From the NCBI RefSeq assembly GCF_021596945.1, contig NZ_CP063779.1:1401592-1465591 (forward strand): DNA of 64,000 nucleotides, written 5' to 3'. Position 1 is the stretch's first letter. The number at the start of each line of letters is the position of its first letter. The translations under genes and the position numbers were made by a program. Below the pieces are notes generated by a model. The model did no database searches and was not told where the DNA came from. It saw nothing but the letters and a program-made list of their open reading frames with translations. Shown in pieces: positions 41,213 to 49,863 of the stretch. The DNA comes from Mongoliitalea daihaiensis. GTDB taxonomy: Bacteria; Bacteroidota; Bacteroidia; Cytophagales; Cyclobacteriaceae.

Positions 41213-41803
41213 ATGAAAAGGATACACCTGATTTTGATTATTTGTGGATTGTTCCATTTTTCTTCTGTTCAAGCCCAAAATTATATAGGAGATTTAACTC
41301 CTTTGATGAAATACGGGGCCTGGGAAGTTGGTTTTCATGGAGTTAACTTGGTATATTATATACCTACTAGTAGTCAGACATTATTAGAGTTAAAATCAGG
41401 CCTTGGGCCCGGCGCACAAATGAGAAGTGATGGTGTTTTTGATTATTCTTGGATATTACCTGAGCTCGCGGGGTTCATCTACGCCACCCAACGGTTTTAC
41501 CTTAAAAGAGGTAATTTGGTAAGGCGTCATGTAAATTCATTTAATAATGCGGGAAATTATATAGGGGTTCGCGGCATTTATTCTCATCCACTGATCAACT
41601 ATAAGGATTTCGGTATGGAGCCATGCGCTATGTTTAATATTCATTATGGCATACACCGTTCTTCTGGCAATGGAAAAGGAGCTTTTACCCTACATGGGGG
41701 AATGGGTTACGGTTATTCCTTAGAGAAAAAATCTGGTGGGACTTATCCAGCAGTAGGATTTACAATGCAATGGAAGTTAAAAGGTCGTTTGGATAAGAGT
41801 TAA
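41213..41803 (+). CDS. Secreted outer-membrane barrel-like protein, unknown
   Basis: 196 residues with signal MKRIHLILIICGLFHFSSVQAQ. The mature part alternates polar and hydrophobic residues (WEVGFHGVNLVYYI, GGMGYGYSLEKK, AVGFTMQWKLKG at the end), which suits a small outer-membrane beta-barrel, and ends with short charged residues. No named family. Alone on its strand. Confidence 0.65.
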   Translation: MKRIHLILIICGLFHFSSVQAQNYIGDLTPLMKYGAWEVGFHGVNLVYYIPTSSQTLLELKSGLGPGAQMRSDGVFDYSWILPELAGFIYATQRFYLKRGNLVRRHVNSFNNAGNYIGVRGIYSHPLINYKDFGMEPCAMFNIHYGIHRSSGNGKGAFTLHGGMGYGYSLEKKSGGTYPAVGFTMQWKLKGRLDKS

Positions 41804-42092
41804 GGTGAAATTTGGTCCAATAGGCATCTCCTTTCCAATAATAAGGCCTCACAGAAACCGAGGATTTAGCAGATGGGACACAGATCAATTTTTTTAGATT
41901 GAATCGCTGGATGTACTGAAACAACTATACCCTAAAGTTGAGCATCTCTAGTTTTCAAATTTACACTCGCTAATCTCCTCATGACTGAATCAACTAATTG
42001 ATTCACGAAGTGTCATGGAAGGTTTAGACCTGGCAGGTTTTAAAAACCTGTCAGGTCTTTCAACCCTATCACCAACCACCAATCACTAAAAA
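41804..42092. other. Gene-free interval with hairpin repeat copy 2
   Basis: 289 bases without a coding frame. It holds REP-like copy 2 (42026-42058, AGACCTGGCAGGTTTT / AAACCTGTCAGGTCT, one G-T pair) and CACCAAT-like words at 42069-42088. Otherwise nothing recognised. Confidence 0.7.
42026..42058. repeat. 33-bp dispersed hairpin repeat, copy 2
   Basis: Same arm as copy 1 at 17362-17394 with one substitution in the right arm (C to T) and an altered loop. Lies near the 3' side of ndk. Confidence 0.85.
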
Positions 42093-42113
42093 AGGCAGCC
42101 TTTTGAGCTGCCT
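42093..42113 (-). terminator. ndk terminator
   Basis: 7-bp stem AGGCAGC / GCTGCCT then a T-run on the minus strand, immediately after ndk. Confidence 0.8.
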
Positions 42114-42120
42114 GAAGATA

Positions 42121-42543
42121 TTATCTGACTCTTTCGAGCTGACTGAAGTAGAAGTTGCCTTCTATTGTTGCATTTTCATCGGAGTCGGAACCGTGCACGG
42201 CATTTGCTTCGATAGAAGTAGCAAAGATTTTACGGATGGTGCCTTCTGCAGCATTTGCAGGATTGGTAGCACCGATCAAGGTACGGAAATCTTCTACTGC
42301 GTTTTCTTTTTCCAAGATTGCGGCGATAATAGGTCCTGAAGACATATACTTGCAAAGATCAGTGTAAAAAGGTCTTTCTTTATGCACCTCATAAAATTTG
42401 CCAGCTAATTCAGGAGTTAGCTGTGTTGCTTTCATTGCTACAATTTTGAAGCCTGCCTCTTCAATCATTTTCAATATTGCACCTGAGTTGCCTGCACCAA
42501 ATGCATCAGGCTTAATCATTGTGAAAGTTCTGTTACCTGCCAT
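42121..42543 (-). CDS. ndk: Nucleoside diphosphate kinase
   Basis: 140 residues, full length. Transfers phosphate from NTPs to NDPs through a phospho-His. The catalytic His117 is in NAVHGSDS; other marks are [10 protein letters not shown] (10-19) and [14 protein letters not shown] (91-104). Its start ATG is at 42543. Divergent from nrnA with a ~190-base shared upstream region. Confidence 0.97.
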   Translation of the reverse strand: MAGNRTFTMIKPDAFGAGNSGAILKMIEEAGFKIVAMKATQLTPELAGKFYEVHKERPFYTDLCKYMSSGPIIAAILEKENAVEDFRTLIGATNPANAAEGTIRKIFATSIEANAVHGSDSDENATIEGNFYFSQLERVR

Positions 42544-42685
42544 TTTCTTTTAAATTAAGATGGATTTAAATTCGGGTGCAAAAATACCTTATTTCGGGAG
42601 AAAGTCACATAAAACCTTTAAATATTCCGTTATCTAATTATGAATAAGCCGCTTAGCCTCATTGGGAAAATTCAAAAATATTCCT

Positions 42686-42693
42686 CACCTTTG
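42686..42693 (+). promoter_or_regulatory. Weak -7 promoter element of nrnA operon
   Basis: CACCTTTG, one base off TAnnTTTG, with a TTG 21 bases upstream (42662-42664). It lies 42 bases before the chosen nrnA ATG. Confidence 0.4.
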
Positions 42694-42734
42694 CAGACCG
42701 TGTTAGCTATATGCTATCCGACAAAAGCAATAAA

Positions 42735-43775
42735 ATGCAAGAATTAGAGTCATTAAGAAACCTATTAGCCTCTCCTCAAACAGTAGTCATTACCACTCAT
42801 CATAAGCCTGATGCGGATGCTTTGGGTTCAAGTTTGGGATTGGCTAATTATCTCAAGAAAAAGGGACACGATGTCACTGTGGTCACGCCATCGGATTATC
42901 CGACTTTTCTCCATTGGATGAAAGGTAATGAGGATGTGCTCAATTTTGAAAATGAGAAACAGGCTGTAGTAGCGAAGGAAAAGGTAAAAAAGGCCACTTT
43001 ATTGATTGGCTTAGATTTTTCGTGTCCAAAGCGGATGCAGGATTTCATGCCTTTTTTTATAGAAAGTAAAGCTTTTAAAGTTAATATAGACCACCACCAA
43101 GACCCCAAAGATTTTGTGGATTTCCGCTATTGGAGTACACAAGCAGCGGCCACCTGTGAGCTGATTTTTGAAGTGATTTGTCAACTTGGGGACAAAGACC
43201 TCATTGATAAGGATATTGCAGACTGCTTGTATGCTGGAATTATGACTGATACCGGTGGGTTTAGGCACCCAAATACGACTAAAAATGTTCATTTGATCAC
43301 TGCTGATCTTATTGAATTGGGCGCAGACAATACACGAATATCCAGATTAATTTATGATAATAACTCAGTCAATCGGCTCAAGTTTATTGGCTTTGCCATC
43401 AGTAGAAGGCTAGTTATTTTACAAGATTTAAAAACTGCCTATTTCGCAATTAGCAAAAAGGACCTTAGAAAATACAATTCTCAAACTGGCGATACAGAAG
43501 GATTGGTGAATTATGCACTTTCGTTGGACGGTATCAAGGTAGCAGCCCTCTTTACTGAGCGAGAAGATGGCATAAAAATATCATTCAGATCGGTGGAGGA
43601 AGTAGCGGTCAACAAATTTGCAGCAGAGCACTTCGATGGGGGTGGACATAAGAATGCCTCCGGAGGTAAATCAGCCCTTCCGCTCAAAGAAACAACAGAT
43701 AAATTCGAACAATTAATACAAGAAAATCAACACACCCTTTTCAATCAATTAGAACTCATCCATGAAAAAAATTAA
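42735..43775 (+). CDS. nrnA: DHH-family nanoRNase/PAP phosphatase (NrnA-like)
   Basis: 346 residues from the ATG at 42735; an in-frame ATG at 42711 is possible but gives a non-family N terminus. DHH motifs: HHKPDADALGSS (metal site), NIDHHQDPKDF (DHH), DTGGFRHPNT, and the DHHA1 end GGGHKNASGGKS. It degrades short RNA pieces and the sulfate by-product PAP. First gene of an operon; its last 14 bases overlap the next ATG, so translation is coupled. Confidence 0.9.
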   Translation: MQELESLRNLLASPQTVVITTHHKPDADALGSSLGLANYLKKKGHDVTVVTPSDYPTFLHWMKGNEDVLNFENEKQAVVAKEKVKKATLLIGLDFSCPKRMQDFMPFFIESKAFKVNIDHHQDPKDFVDFRYWSTQAAATCELIFEVICQLGDKDLIDKDIADCLYAGIMTDTGGFRHPNTTKNVHLITADLIELGADNTRISRLIYDNNSVNRLKFIGFAISRRLVILQDLKTAYFAISKKDLRKYNSQTGDTEGLVNYALSLDGIKVAALFTEREDGIKISFRSVEEVAVNKFAAEHFDGGGHKNASGGKSALPLKETTDKFEQLIQENQHTLFNQLELIHEKN

Positions 43776-44697
43776 GAGTACCCTTTTATTAGCTGTTATT
43801 TTGACAGCTTCTTTTGGTTTGATATCATGCAAGAAAACCAAAACAACTTCTGACGGAATTGAGTATACCTACATCAAAGAAGGTAAGCAGTCTCCCAAAA
43901 ACGGCGAATTTATTCTGTACAATCTAATTGTTTCTACAGAAAAGGATTCGGTGTTCATTTCTACTTATGAGCAGGAAATGCCAGGCTATTTGCAGTACAA
44001 CGATTCTATTCCAAGAGAATCAGGTATGGATGAAATCTTCTTGAATTTGAAAAAAGCAGATAGTATCTACATCGAAACTACGGCACAAAAAGTGTTCAGA
44101 GATAATATCCCATTTTTCTTGACTACAGATCAAAAAGTCAAAATTCAGATTGGTGTCATTGATGTACTGGATCAAGAGGGAGTAGAGGCTTACTTTTTAG
44201 CCTTACAGGATGCTCAAGTGAAAAAAATGGCTGAAAGTTCCGCAAAGCAATTGGAAGTAGATGTTCAGTTAATTGAAGAGTACTTAGCTGAAAAAAATAT
44301 TCAGGCGACCAAGACAGAATCGGGTCTCTTTTACGTCCTAGAGAAAGAAGGTACAGGCCCAGCAATTGATTCAGGAGATTTAGCCTTTGTTCATTATGCA
44401 GGATACCTGTTGGATGGTACGCTATTTGATACAAGTATCAAAGAAGTTGCTCAGGCGAATGGCTCTTTCAGTGAGCAAAGAGATGCTGTAGGCGGATACG
44501 CTCCATTTGATGTTATGGTAGGTCAAGGAAGAGTAATTCCAGGATGGGATGAGGGTTTGGCTTTGTTGAAAAAAGGCGATAAGGCGAAGTTATTCATTCC
44601 TTCTCCACTGGCATATGGTGAAAGAGCAGCAGGTGGAGCGATAGGACCAAACTCTATCTTGATTTTCGACGTAGAAATCACAGATGTACAAAAATAA
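43762..44697 (+). CDS. FKBP-type peptidyl-prolyl isomerase lipoprotein
   Basis: 311 residues. Lipobox GLISC. Residues ~30-190 are an unassigned N-terminal domain; the C-terminal FKBP domain (about 195-310) has YAGYLLDGTLFDTS, the intact VIPGWDEGL with its active-site Trp, and PSPLAYGERAAGGAIGPNS. It is the most complete of three FKBP-like lipoproteins in a row. In gliding relatives an FKBP lipoprotein (GldI) helps motility proteins; here that is only a suggestion. Next gene starts 4 bases after. Confidence 0.9.
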   Translation: MKKIKSTLLLAVILTASFGLISCKKTKTTSDGIEYTYIKEGKQSPKNGEFILYNLIVSTEKDSVFISTYEQEMPGYLQYNDSIPRESGMDEIFLNLKKADSIYIETTAQKVFRDNIPFFLTTDQKVKIQIGVIDVLDQEGVEAYFLALQDAQVKKMAESSAKQLEVDVQLIEEYLAEKNIQATKTESGLFYVLEKEGTGPAIDSGDLAFVHYAGYLLDGTLFDTSIKEVAQANGSFSEQRDAVGGYAPFDVMVGQGRVIPGWDEGLALLKKGDKAKLFIPSPLAYGERAAGGAIGPNSILIFDVEITDVQK

Positions 44698-44700
44698 TTT

Positions 44701-45252
44701 ATGAAAAAGTTTAGCTTAGGGATTCTTTTACTTACACTCTTTTTTTCTGCGTGTATTTCTGATTCTGAAAACACGTCAAGTAGATTCGAGAAAGAACTTG
44801 ATAGGATAGAGGAGTTTCTAAGAACGAACGATATTCCTTCGGTCAAAGAACTTTCAAATCCCGATCAGGGAATTTACATGTTCTGGCAGGAACTATCTAA
44901 CTCTGGCTTGCAAACCATCGAAGGAGACTCTGCTTTCGTAGACTATACAGGCCGTCTTTTGGATAAATCAGTCTTTGATACTTCTATTGAACAGGTGGCT
45001 AGGGATAACAATAGGTTTAATCCGAACAGAACGTACGAGCCTTTGGCAGTATGGATGGGTTTTAGGAGGGTAATTCCAGGTTTTGAGTTTGCTATCTCTC
45101 AAATGGAAGAAGGTGACAAGGCAACGATTATCTTTCCTTCTATCTTTGGATATGGAGATGATCCAAGAGCAGGAGAATTAAGAAATGAGCCATTGATCTT
45201 TGAAATTCATTTGATTGAGGTGAGGGGGAATAGAGAAAACGACGATATATGA
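44701..45252 (+). CDS. FKBP-like lipoprotein with altered active site
   Basis: 183 residues; signal MKKFSLGILLLTLFFSACIS with lipobox FSAC. The FKBP domain shows VDYTGRLLDKSVFDTS and VIPGFEFAIS, where the usual Trp of VIPGW is Phe, then FGYGDDPRAGELRNEPLIF. This change weakens isomerase activity in the family, so it may act mainly as a chaperone or binder. Second of three FKBP-like genes; overlaps the next by 4 bases. Confidence 0.85.
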   Translation: MKKFSLGILLLTLFFSACISDSENTSSRFEKELDRIEEFLRTNDIPSVKELSNPDQGIYMFWQELSNSGLQTIEGDSAFVDYTGRLLDKSVFDTSIEQVARDNNRFNPNRTYEPLAVWMGFRRVIPGFEFAISQMEEGDKATIIFPSIFGYGDDPRAGELRNEPLIFEIHLIEVRGNRENDDI

Positions 45253-45794
45253 TCAGAAAATCAACATTTTTGGGATTAGCTTTCCTTGTAATCATCAGTT
45301 TTGCTTGTGAAACCCCTAACCCTTTTGGTCCAGTATATGATGTGGAAGGTAACTTGGCAAGGGACCGTGCATTGATAGATCAGTACTTAGAGACTGCACC
45401 GATTGATAGCTTGTATCGTATTCATGATGCCAATGGAGTCATCATCATCGTTCAGAAAGACGGAACAGGTGCTTTTCCGGTGGATAGAAATCTAGTGTAC
45501 ATGAATTATACAGGGATGCTATTGGACGGCACTGTGTTTGACACCAATCAACAAGATGTAGCAATTGCCAATAACATTTTTGATGAAAACCGAACCTACA
45601 GAATCTTTGATTTTACAATAGGTCAACGCGATGCTATTGAGGGTTTTAGTATTGCTTTTAGAAGAATGAGAAGTGGTACGAAGGCGGTAATTATTATTCC
45701 TTCTCCATGGGCATATCGGGATAATGAAAATCTGGAAAGAATTCCACCCAATTCAATTTTAAAATTTGAGGTTGATTTCCTAGGAATGGATTAA
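45249..45794 (+). CDS. FKBP-like lipoprotein, degenerate active site
   Basis: 181 residues; signal with lipobox ISFAC. The domain has MNYTGMLLDGTVFDTN and AIEGFSIAF where VIPGW would be, so both Pro and Trp are lost, then SPWAYRDNENLERIPPNS. Probably not a prolyl isomerase; maybe a scaffold. Third in the set, sharing the 4-base overlap (ATGA) with the previous gene. A terminator follows directly. Confidence 0.85.
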   Translation: MIRKSTFLGLAFLVIISFACETPNPFGPVYDVEGNLARDRALIDQYLETAPIDSLYRIHDANGVIIIVQKDGTGAFPVDRNLVYMNYTGMLLDGTVFDTNQQDVAIANNIFDENRTYRIFDFTIGQRDAIEGFSIAFRRMRSGTKAVIIIPSPWAYRDNENLERIPPNSILKFEVDFLGMD

Positions 45795-45798
45795 ACTT

Positions 45799-45824
45799 AA
45801 GCCGGCTAATTAGCCGGTTTTTTT
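45799..45824 (+). terminator. Terminator of the nrnA-FKBP operon
   Basis: 7-bp stem CCGGCTA / TAGCCGG then seven T. It overlaps the stop codon of the convergent gene. Confidence 0.85.
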
Positions 45825-46411
45825 ATCCCTGTCGGAATTAATGCTGGCACCTGACGCTTATATGTCAGGTAATCATTGCCAAATACCTGAATTAATTTTT
45901 TCTCTTCGAAATGTATTCCTATTGGCAGATAGAGCATAAGCATAATCATATGAATCAACGAACCCAAAGTGGGGGAAAACAGGAAGTATCCGATAAAAAT
46001 CAAGACCAATCCAGCATAAATAGGATGCCGGATAACCCCATGAATCCCTGATTGGATCAAGGTATCTTTCTGCTCGAGGTCGTCGTGTGGAGTAAGTCCT
46101 GCAAATCGCTTACCACTAAAATTTTTGAAGGATTTTACTAGAATGATTGTTCCAAAAGCCGCTAGCATGTACCCAATGTAAGTAAGTATATCACTCGTTT
46201 GCAAAAGCATTATAGGCTTCAATGTTCCTGCATAAATGAAAATACCTAAAAATAAGGCTCCAGAAATGATGCTATAGGATAATCGATTCCATAAATACGC
46301 CTTTTTTACCAAAGCTTTTATTTTTCTTTTTATATTCAAGCTTGCAAACAGCGTGTGATGCGTATAGAAAATTATCCACAACATAATCAGGTATAGGTAT
46401 GAACCATCCAT
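45806..46411 (-). CDS. Integral membrane methyltransferase-like (ICMT/NnrU-like) protein
   Basis: 201 residues from the ATG at 46411; a longer frame starts with TTG and is less likely. Several membrane helices, then the isoprenylcysteine-methyltransferase-like motif GVIRHPIYAGL (near 130) and EEKKLIQVFGNDYLTYKRQ near the C terminus. Members transfer methyl groups from SAM to membrane substrates or are of unknown role (NnrU). Substrate here unknown. Convergent with the FKBP operon. Confidence 0.8.
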   Translation of the reverse strand: MDGSYLYLIMLWIIFYTHHTLFASLNIKRKIKALVKKAYLWNRLSYSIISGALFLGIFIYAGTLKPIMLLQTSDILTYIGYMLAAFGTIILVKSFKNFSGKRFAGLTPHDDLEQKDTLIQSGIHGVIRHPIYAGLVLIFIGYFLFSPTLGSLIHMIMLMLYLPIGIHFEEKKLIQVFGNDYLTYKRQVPALIPTGIKKPAN

Positions 46412-46501
46412 AGAGCGTATGATTTTAGCTAATAAACACACAAAGTAGAGAGAAAGTCGCAATCAAATCCAATAACCGAATATTTTTTACCCAAACCCAG
46501 T

Positions 46502-47710
46502 ATGAAAATAGGCATTATTAGAGAAGGAAAAATTCCCCCAGATAAAAGAGTTCCACTGACCCCTAAGCAAATAGCGGCCTTACAACAGAGCTTTGTAGGA
46601 AAACTTTCCTTTGAGGTGGAAAGCAGTTCTATCAGGTGTTATCATGATCAAGAGTATGTGGATGCCGGTGTTGCAGTGGTAGACGATATTAGTTCCTGTG
46701 ACTTGCTGATGGGGATTAAAGAAGTGCCTGTTCCACAATTGATCTCCAATAAGCGATATATTTTTTTTTCGCATACCATCAAAAAGCAGGCATCCAACCG
46801 GAAGCTCCTTCAAGCAATACTAGAAAAAGGGATTAGTTTGATGGACTATGAGATTTTGGTAGATGATCAAGGAAACCGTACCGTTGCTTTTGGCAAATGG
46901 GCTGGAATTGTTGGAGCTTACAATGGTTTATGGACCTACGGAAAAAAATCAGGACTCTATGATCTAAAACGTGCGTTTGAGTGCTTTGATGTACAAGAAT
47001 TGCACGAAGAGCTCAAAAAGGTACAACTTCCACCAATTAAAATAGTGGTGACTGGTTCAGGGAAAGTAGGTCAAGGAGTAGTGCAAATTTTGGAGCAGAT
47101 CGGCCTAAGAAAAGTTTCTACTTCTGATTTTCTCCATACCTATTTCGATGAAGCAGTTTATACAGTTTTAGGAACAGCGGATTATAACCGAAGAAAAACA
47201 GATGGAGGATTCGACAGACAAGAGTTTTATGCTCGGCCAGAAATTTATGAAAGTCATTTTTTAAAATATGCTGAGGTGAGTGATATCTTTATAGCTGCTG
47301 CCTATTGGGATAGGCGGGCACCTCGACTATTCGAACTAAAGGACATTCAATCTGAAGATTTTAACATTTCAGTCATAGCAGACATCACCTGCGATGTGGA
47401 TGGGAGTGTTCCCACTACTGTTCATCCAAGCAGCATGGCAGACCCCGTGTATGATATAGATAGGGCTACGTTGGCAGAGATTCCCGCGTTTGGTAAGCAG
47501 ACAAGTATATCCGTTATGGCCATAGATAATTTACCTACAGAATTACCAAGAGATGCCTCCGAGGATTTTGGGAATCAACTCATCCGTCATGTTATTCCTG
47601 AGCTGTTCAAGTCTCCGTCAAAAGTGCTTGACAAAGCTAGTATAACAAAAGAGGGTGACTTGACGATTGAGTACATTTATTTAAAAGATTTTGTAGAAGG
47701 AAATGAATAA
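46502..47710 (+). CDS. Saccharopine dehydrogenase (Lys1-type) family oxidoreductase
   Basis: 402 residues. N-terminal IREGKIPPDKRVPLTPKQ is the alanine-dehydrogenase/PNT/Lys1 opening. Two residues matching the Lys1 acid-base pair appear: Lys in GIKEVPVP and His in FSHTIKKQ. A Rossmann fold follows at VTGSGKVGQGVVQI (about 182-195). Closest in style to saccharopine dehydrogenase forming L-lysine. Role may be lysine breakdown or another amino-acid dehydrogenase; no partner LKR gene is in view. It overlaps or abuts deoC. Confidence 0.82.
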   Translation: MKIGIIREGKIPPDKRVPLTPKQIAALQQSFVGKLSFEVESSSIRCYHDQEYVDAGVAVVDDISSCDLLMGIKEVPVPQLISNKRYIFFSHTIKKQASNRKLLQAILEKGISLMDYEILVDDQGNRTVAFGKWAGIVGAYNGLWTYGKKSGLYDLKRAFECFDVQELHEELKKVQLPPIKIVVTGSGKVGQGVVQILEQIGLRKVSTSDFLHTYFDEAVYTVLGTADYNRRKTDGGFDRQEFYARPEIYESHFLKYAEVSDIFIAAAYWDRRAPRLFELKDIQSEDFNISVIADITCDVDGSVPTTVHPSSMADPVYDIDRATLAEIPAFGKQTSISVMAIDNLPTELPRDASEDFGNQLIRHVIPELFKSPSKVLDKASITKEGDLTIEYIYLKDFVEGNE

Positions 47711-47717
47711 TAAAATT

Positions 47718-48377
47718 ATGAAAAACCTAAACCGATATATAGAGCAAACGGTCTTACGCGCCACACTCGTAGATGCAGACATTGAACAATTGGTAGCCGA
47801 AGCAAAAAAACATGCGTTTGTAGGAATCTGTGTTCCTCCTTTTTGGGTGAAAAAAGCTAAAAGGGAAATTGGAGATGCGCCTATCCAATTAGTAACCGTA
47901 GTTGGATTTCCTTTAGGCTATAATATGACTGAAACCAAGGTTTTCGAAACAGAGCTTGCTATTAAAAATGGAGCAGATGAGATCGACATTGTGTGGTCAT
48001 TAACGGCCTTCAAAGCTGGGATGAATTGGCCAAAAATTGAATTGGCTAAAGTTGCCCAGCTTTGTCATGAACATGAACGGATTTTGAAAGTGATTATTGA
48101 AACGGCCTATTTGAGTGATGAGGAAATTATTCAAGCATGTAAAATTTGTGCGGAAGCTGGTGTTGACTTTGTCAAGACCTCTACAGGTTTTGCACCGGAA
48201 GGGGCTAAGGAAAAGTATATTAAGCTGATGAGAGAAAATCTCCCAAGCAATGTTGGGATCAAGGCTAGCGGCGGTATCAAAACCTATGAACAAGCAGTAA
48301 AATTAATTCAGGCAGGTGCGGATAGAATAGGGACGAGTTCAGGAGTACAGCTTATGGAAGCTGCACAACTGGAATAG
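47718..48377 (+). CDS. deoC: Deoxyribose-phosphate aldolase
   Basis: 219 residues from the ATG at 47718; the ATG at 47703 would overlap the previous gene by 8 bases. Schiff-base Lys in FVKTSTGFAPEGA (near 151) and the proton-relay Lys in GIKASGGIK (near 185) are present, with the DEIDIV Asp region near 87. It splits deoxyribose-5-phosphate to acetaldehyde and glyceraldehyde-3-phosphate in deoxynucleoside breakdown. It shares a 26-base 3' overlap with the convergent transporter. Confidence 0.93.
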   Translation: MKNLNRYIEQTVLRATLVDADIEQLVAEAKKHAFVGICVPPFWVKKAKREIGDAPIQLVTVVGFPLGYNMTETKVFETELAIKNGADEIDIVWSLTAFKAGMNWPKIELAKVAQLCHEHERILKVIIETAYLSDEEIIQACKICAEAGVDFVKTSTGFAPEGAKEKYIKLMRENLPSNVGIKASGGIKTYEQAVKLIQAGADRIGTSSGVQLMEAAQLE

Positions 48378-49557
48378 AAGATTCAGATGTATTTTGCATC
48401 ACCTGCTCTTCTTTGGGTGTATACCAACCCATATTGGTCACGCTTTCATCTTGGTTAAAATAAATCAATAAAAAAGGGATGATAAAAAAGGTAAATAGAA
48501 TGTAAGCAAATCCAATGAATCGCGTCTTTACAGATTCCGTGCCTATGTAAGTTGAAATACGTACCGGAATATTGCGTAAGGGAGTAAAGGGTAAGAATAT
48601 CAATGCTCCAATAATGTTGAATAAAAAGTGCATCATTGCCAATGCAATAGCGGCCTCGTTTTTATAGAGTGCTGCAATTGCTGCAGTGATGGTGGTTCCT
48701 ATATTTGCTCCAATGATAAAAGGGAATGCCTTTAACAGCGACACTTTTCTATTGGCTACTGCCGGCACGATCAAAGAGGTGGTAACTGTGCTTGACTGTA
48801 CCGCAGCAGTGAAGAAAACACCGTAAAAGAAAGCCCAGAAAGGTTGCTTAAAGATAAACTTGCTTACCTTATTGTAGTTTGTTGAAATATAAGATTTGAA
48901 TACAGTGTCGGAGAGAAATTTGATAGCAATGAAAACCAAAACTACGCTGAACAAAAGGGTAAACACTGGAGATCCTATCAATTCTGATAGCCACAAGGAC
49001 AGTGGGCGTGTAAATACCACATTGTAAGCGTAATCAGATGCGTATTTTGTGTTGTTTTCAAATAAAGCATGTGTCAGAAATGATGCTGCCGAACTTAGAA
49101 AGCCAAAATATACTTCTAATGGGAAAAGAATTAAGACAGTCAAAATATTGAAAACATCATGAAGCACACCTGCTGAAAGAGCCTTTTTAAATTCATTCTT
49201 TTTCATAATGTATGAAAAAGCAACCAAGGTACTAGTGATAGTTGTTCCTATGTTTGCACCCATTACCATGGGCACTGCCTGTTGTAAACTAATGCTTCCC
49301 GAGGCTACTACTGCTACAATCATGGCAGTGACGGTGGAGCTGCTTTGGACCATAGCTGTTATCAGCAAGCCCACAAAAAGACCAACAAAAGGATTATTGG
49401 TAGCTTGAAAAATTTCATTCGCTAAGTCAGAATTTAACTTAGTCATGGAAACAGAAAGCATATCGATCGAAAAAATAAAAAGCAATAAGCCTAAAAATAG
49501 GATACCTATTTTAAAAACTTTACTTCGTACAGATTCTGTTCCGACTGAATGGGACAT
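48352..49557 (-). CDS. Na+/phosphate cotransporter family protein (PNaS)
   Basis: About 401 residues from the ATG at 49557 (a frame to 49641 is possible). Ten or so membrane helices with the inverted-repeat signature QSSSTVTAMIVA and QSSTVTTSLIVP, each near GANIGTTITS or GANIGTTITA. Members couple sodium to phosphate uptake or efflux. Its 3' end overlaps deoC on the other strand. Divergent from a second phosphate-family gene. Confidence 0.88.
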   Translation of the reverse strand: MSHSVGTESVRSKVFKIGILFLGLLLFIFSIDMLSVSMTKLNSDLANEIFQATNNPFVGLFVGLLITAMVQSSSTVTAMIVAVVASGSISLQQAVPMVMGANIGTTITSTLVAFSYIMKKNEFKKALSAGVLHDVFNILTVLILFPLEVYFGFLSSAASFLTHALFENNTKYASDYAYNVVFTRPLSLWLSELIGSPVFTLLFSVVLVFIAIKFLSDTVFKSYISTNYNKVSKFIFKQPFWAFFYGVFFTAAVQSSTVTTSLIVPAVANRKVSLLKAFPFIIGANIGTTITAAIAALYKNEAAIALAMMHFLFNIIGALIFLPFTPLRNIPVRISTYIGTESVKTRFIGFAYILFTFFIIPFLLIYFNQDESVTNMGWYTPKEEQVMQNTSESSIPVVQLP

Positions 49558-49826
49558 GTATGTGGTAGGCGCCTTCGCCTCAAGGATGTGTAAATTGAAC
49601 GCAAAATAAATACCTATGGATTTAACAGGCGGACTTTTCATGTGAAGATTTTGTTAACATTAGCGTAGGTACGCCCACTGTATTGGCCAAATTCTTTAGA
49701 ATGAAAGGCTAAATCTTTGATTTTGACCGATTAGAATTCATGGGTTAAACTTTGATTGGAACTGGTCTAGAAAAAGATTATGCATTACTTAACAATAAAT
49801 TAATATGCCTACCAAAGAATCTTCGC

Positions 49827-49834
49827 TAACTTTG
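49827..49834 (+). promoter_or_regulatory. -7 promoter element
   Basis: TAACTTTG matches TAnnTTTG exactly, 30 bases before the PiT-like gene. Confidence 0.5.
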
Positions 49835-49863
49835 CGTCGAAGTGTACCTTCTTAAGCTCAATA

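Noticed and set aside
46371-46380. Single DnaA-box-like TTATCCACA in the ICMT-like gene
   Set aside because: Isolated, within a gene, with no companion boxes. Likely chance.
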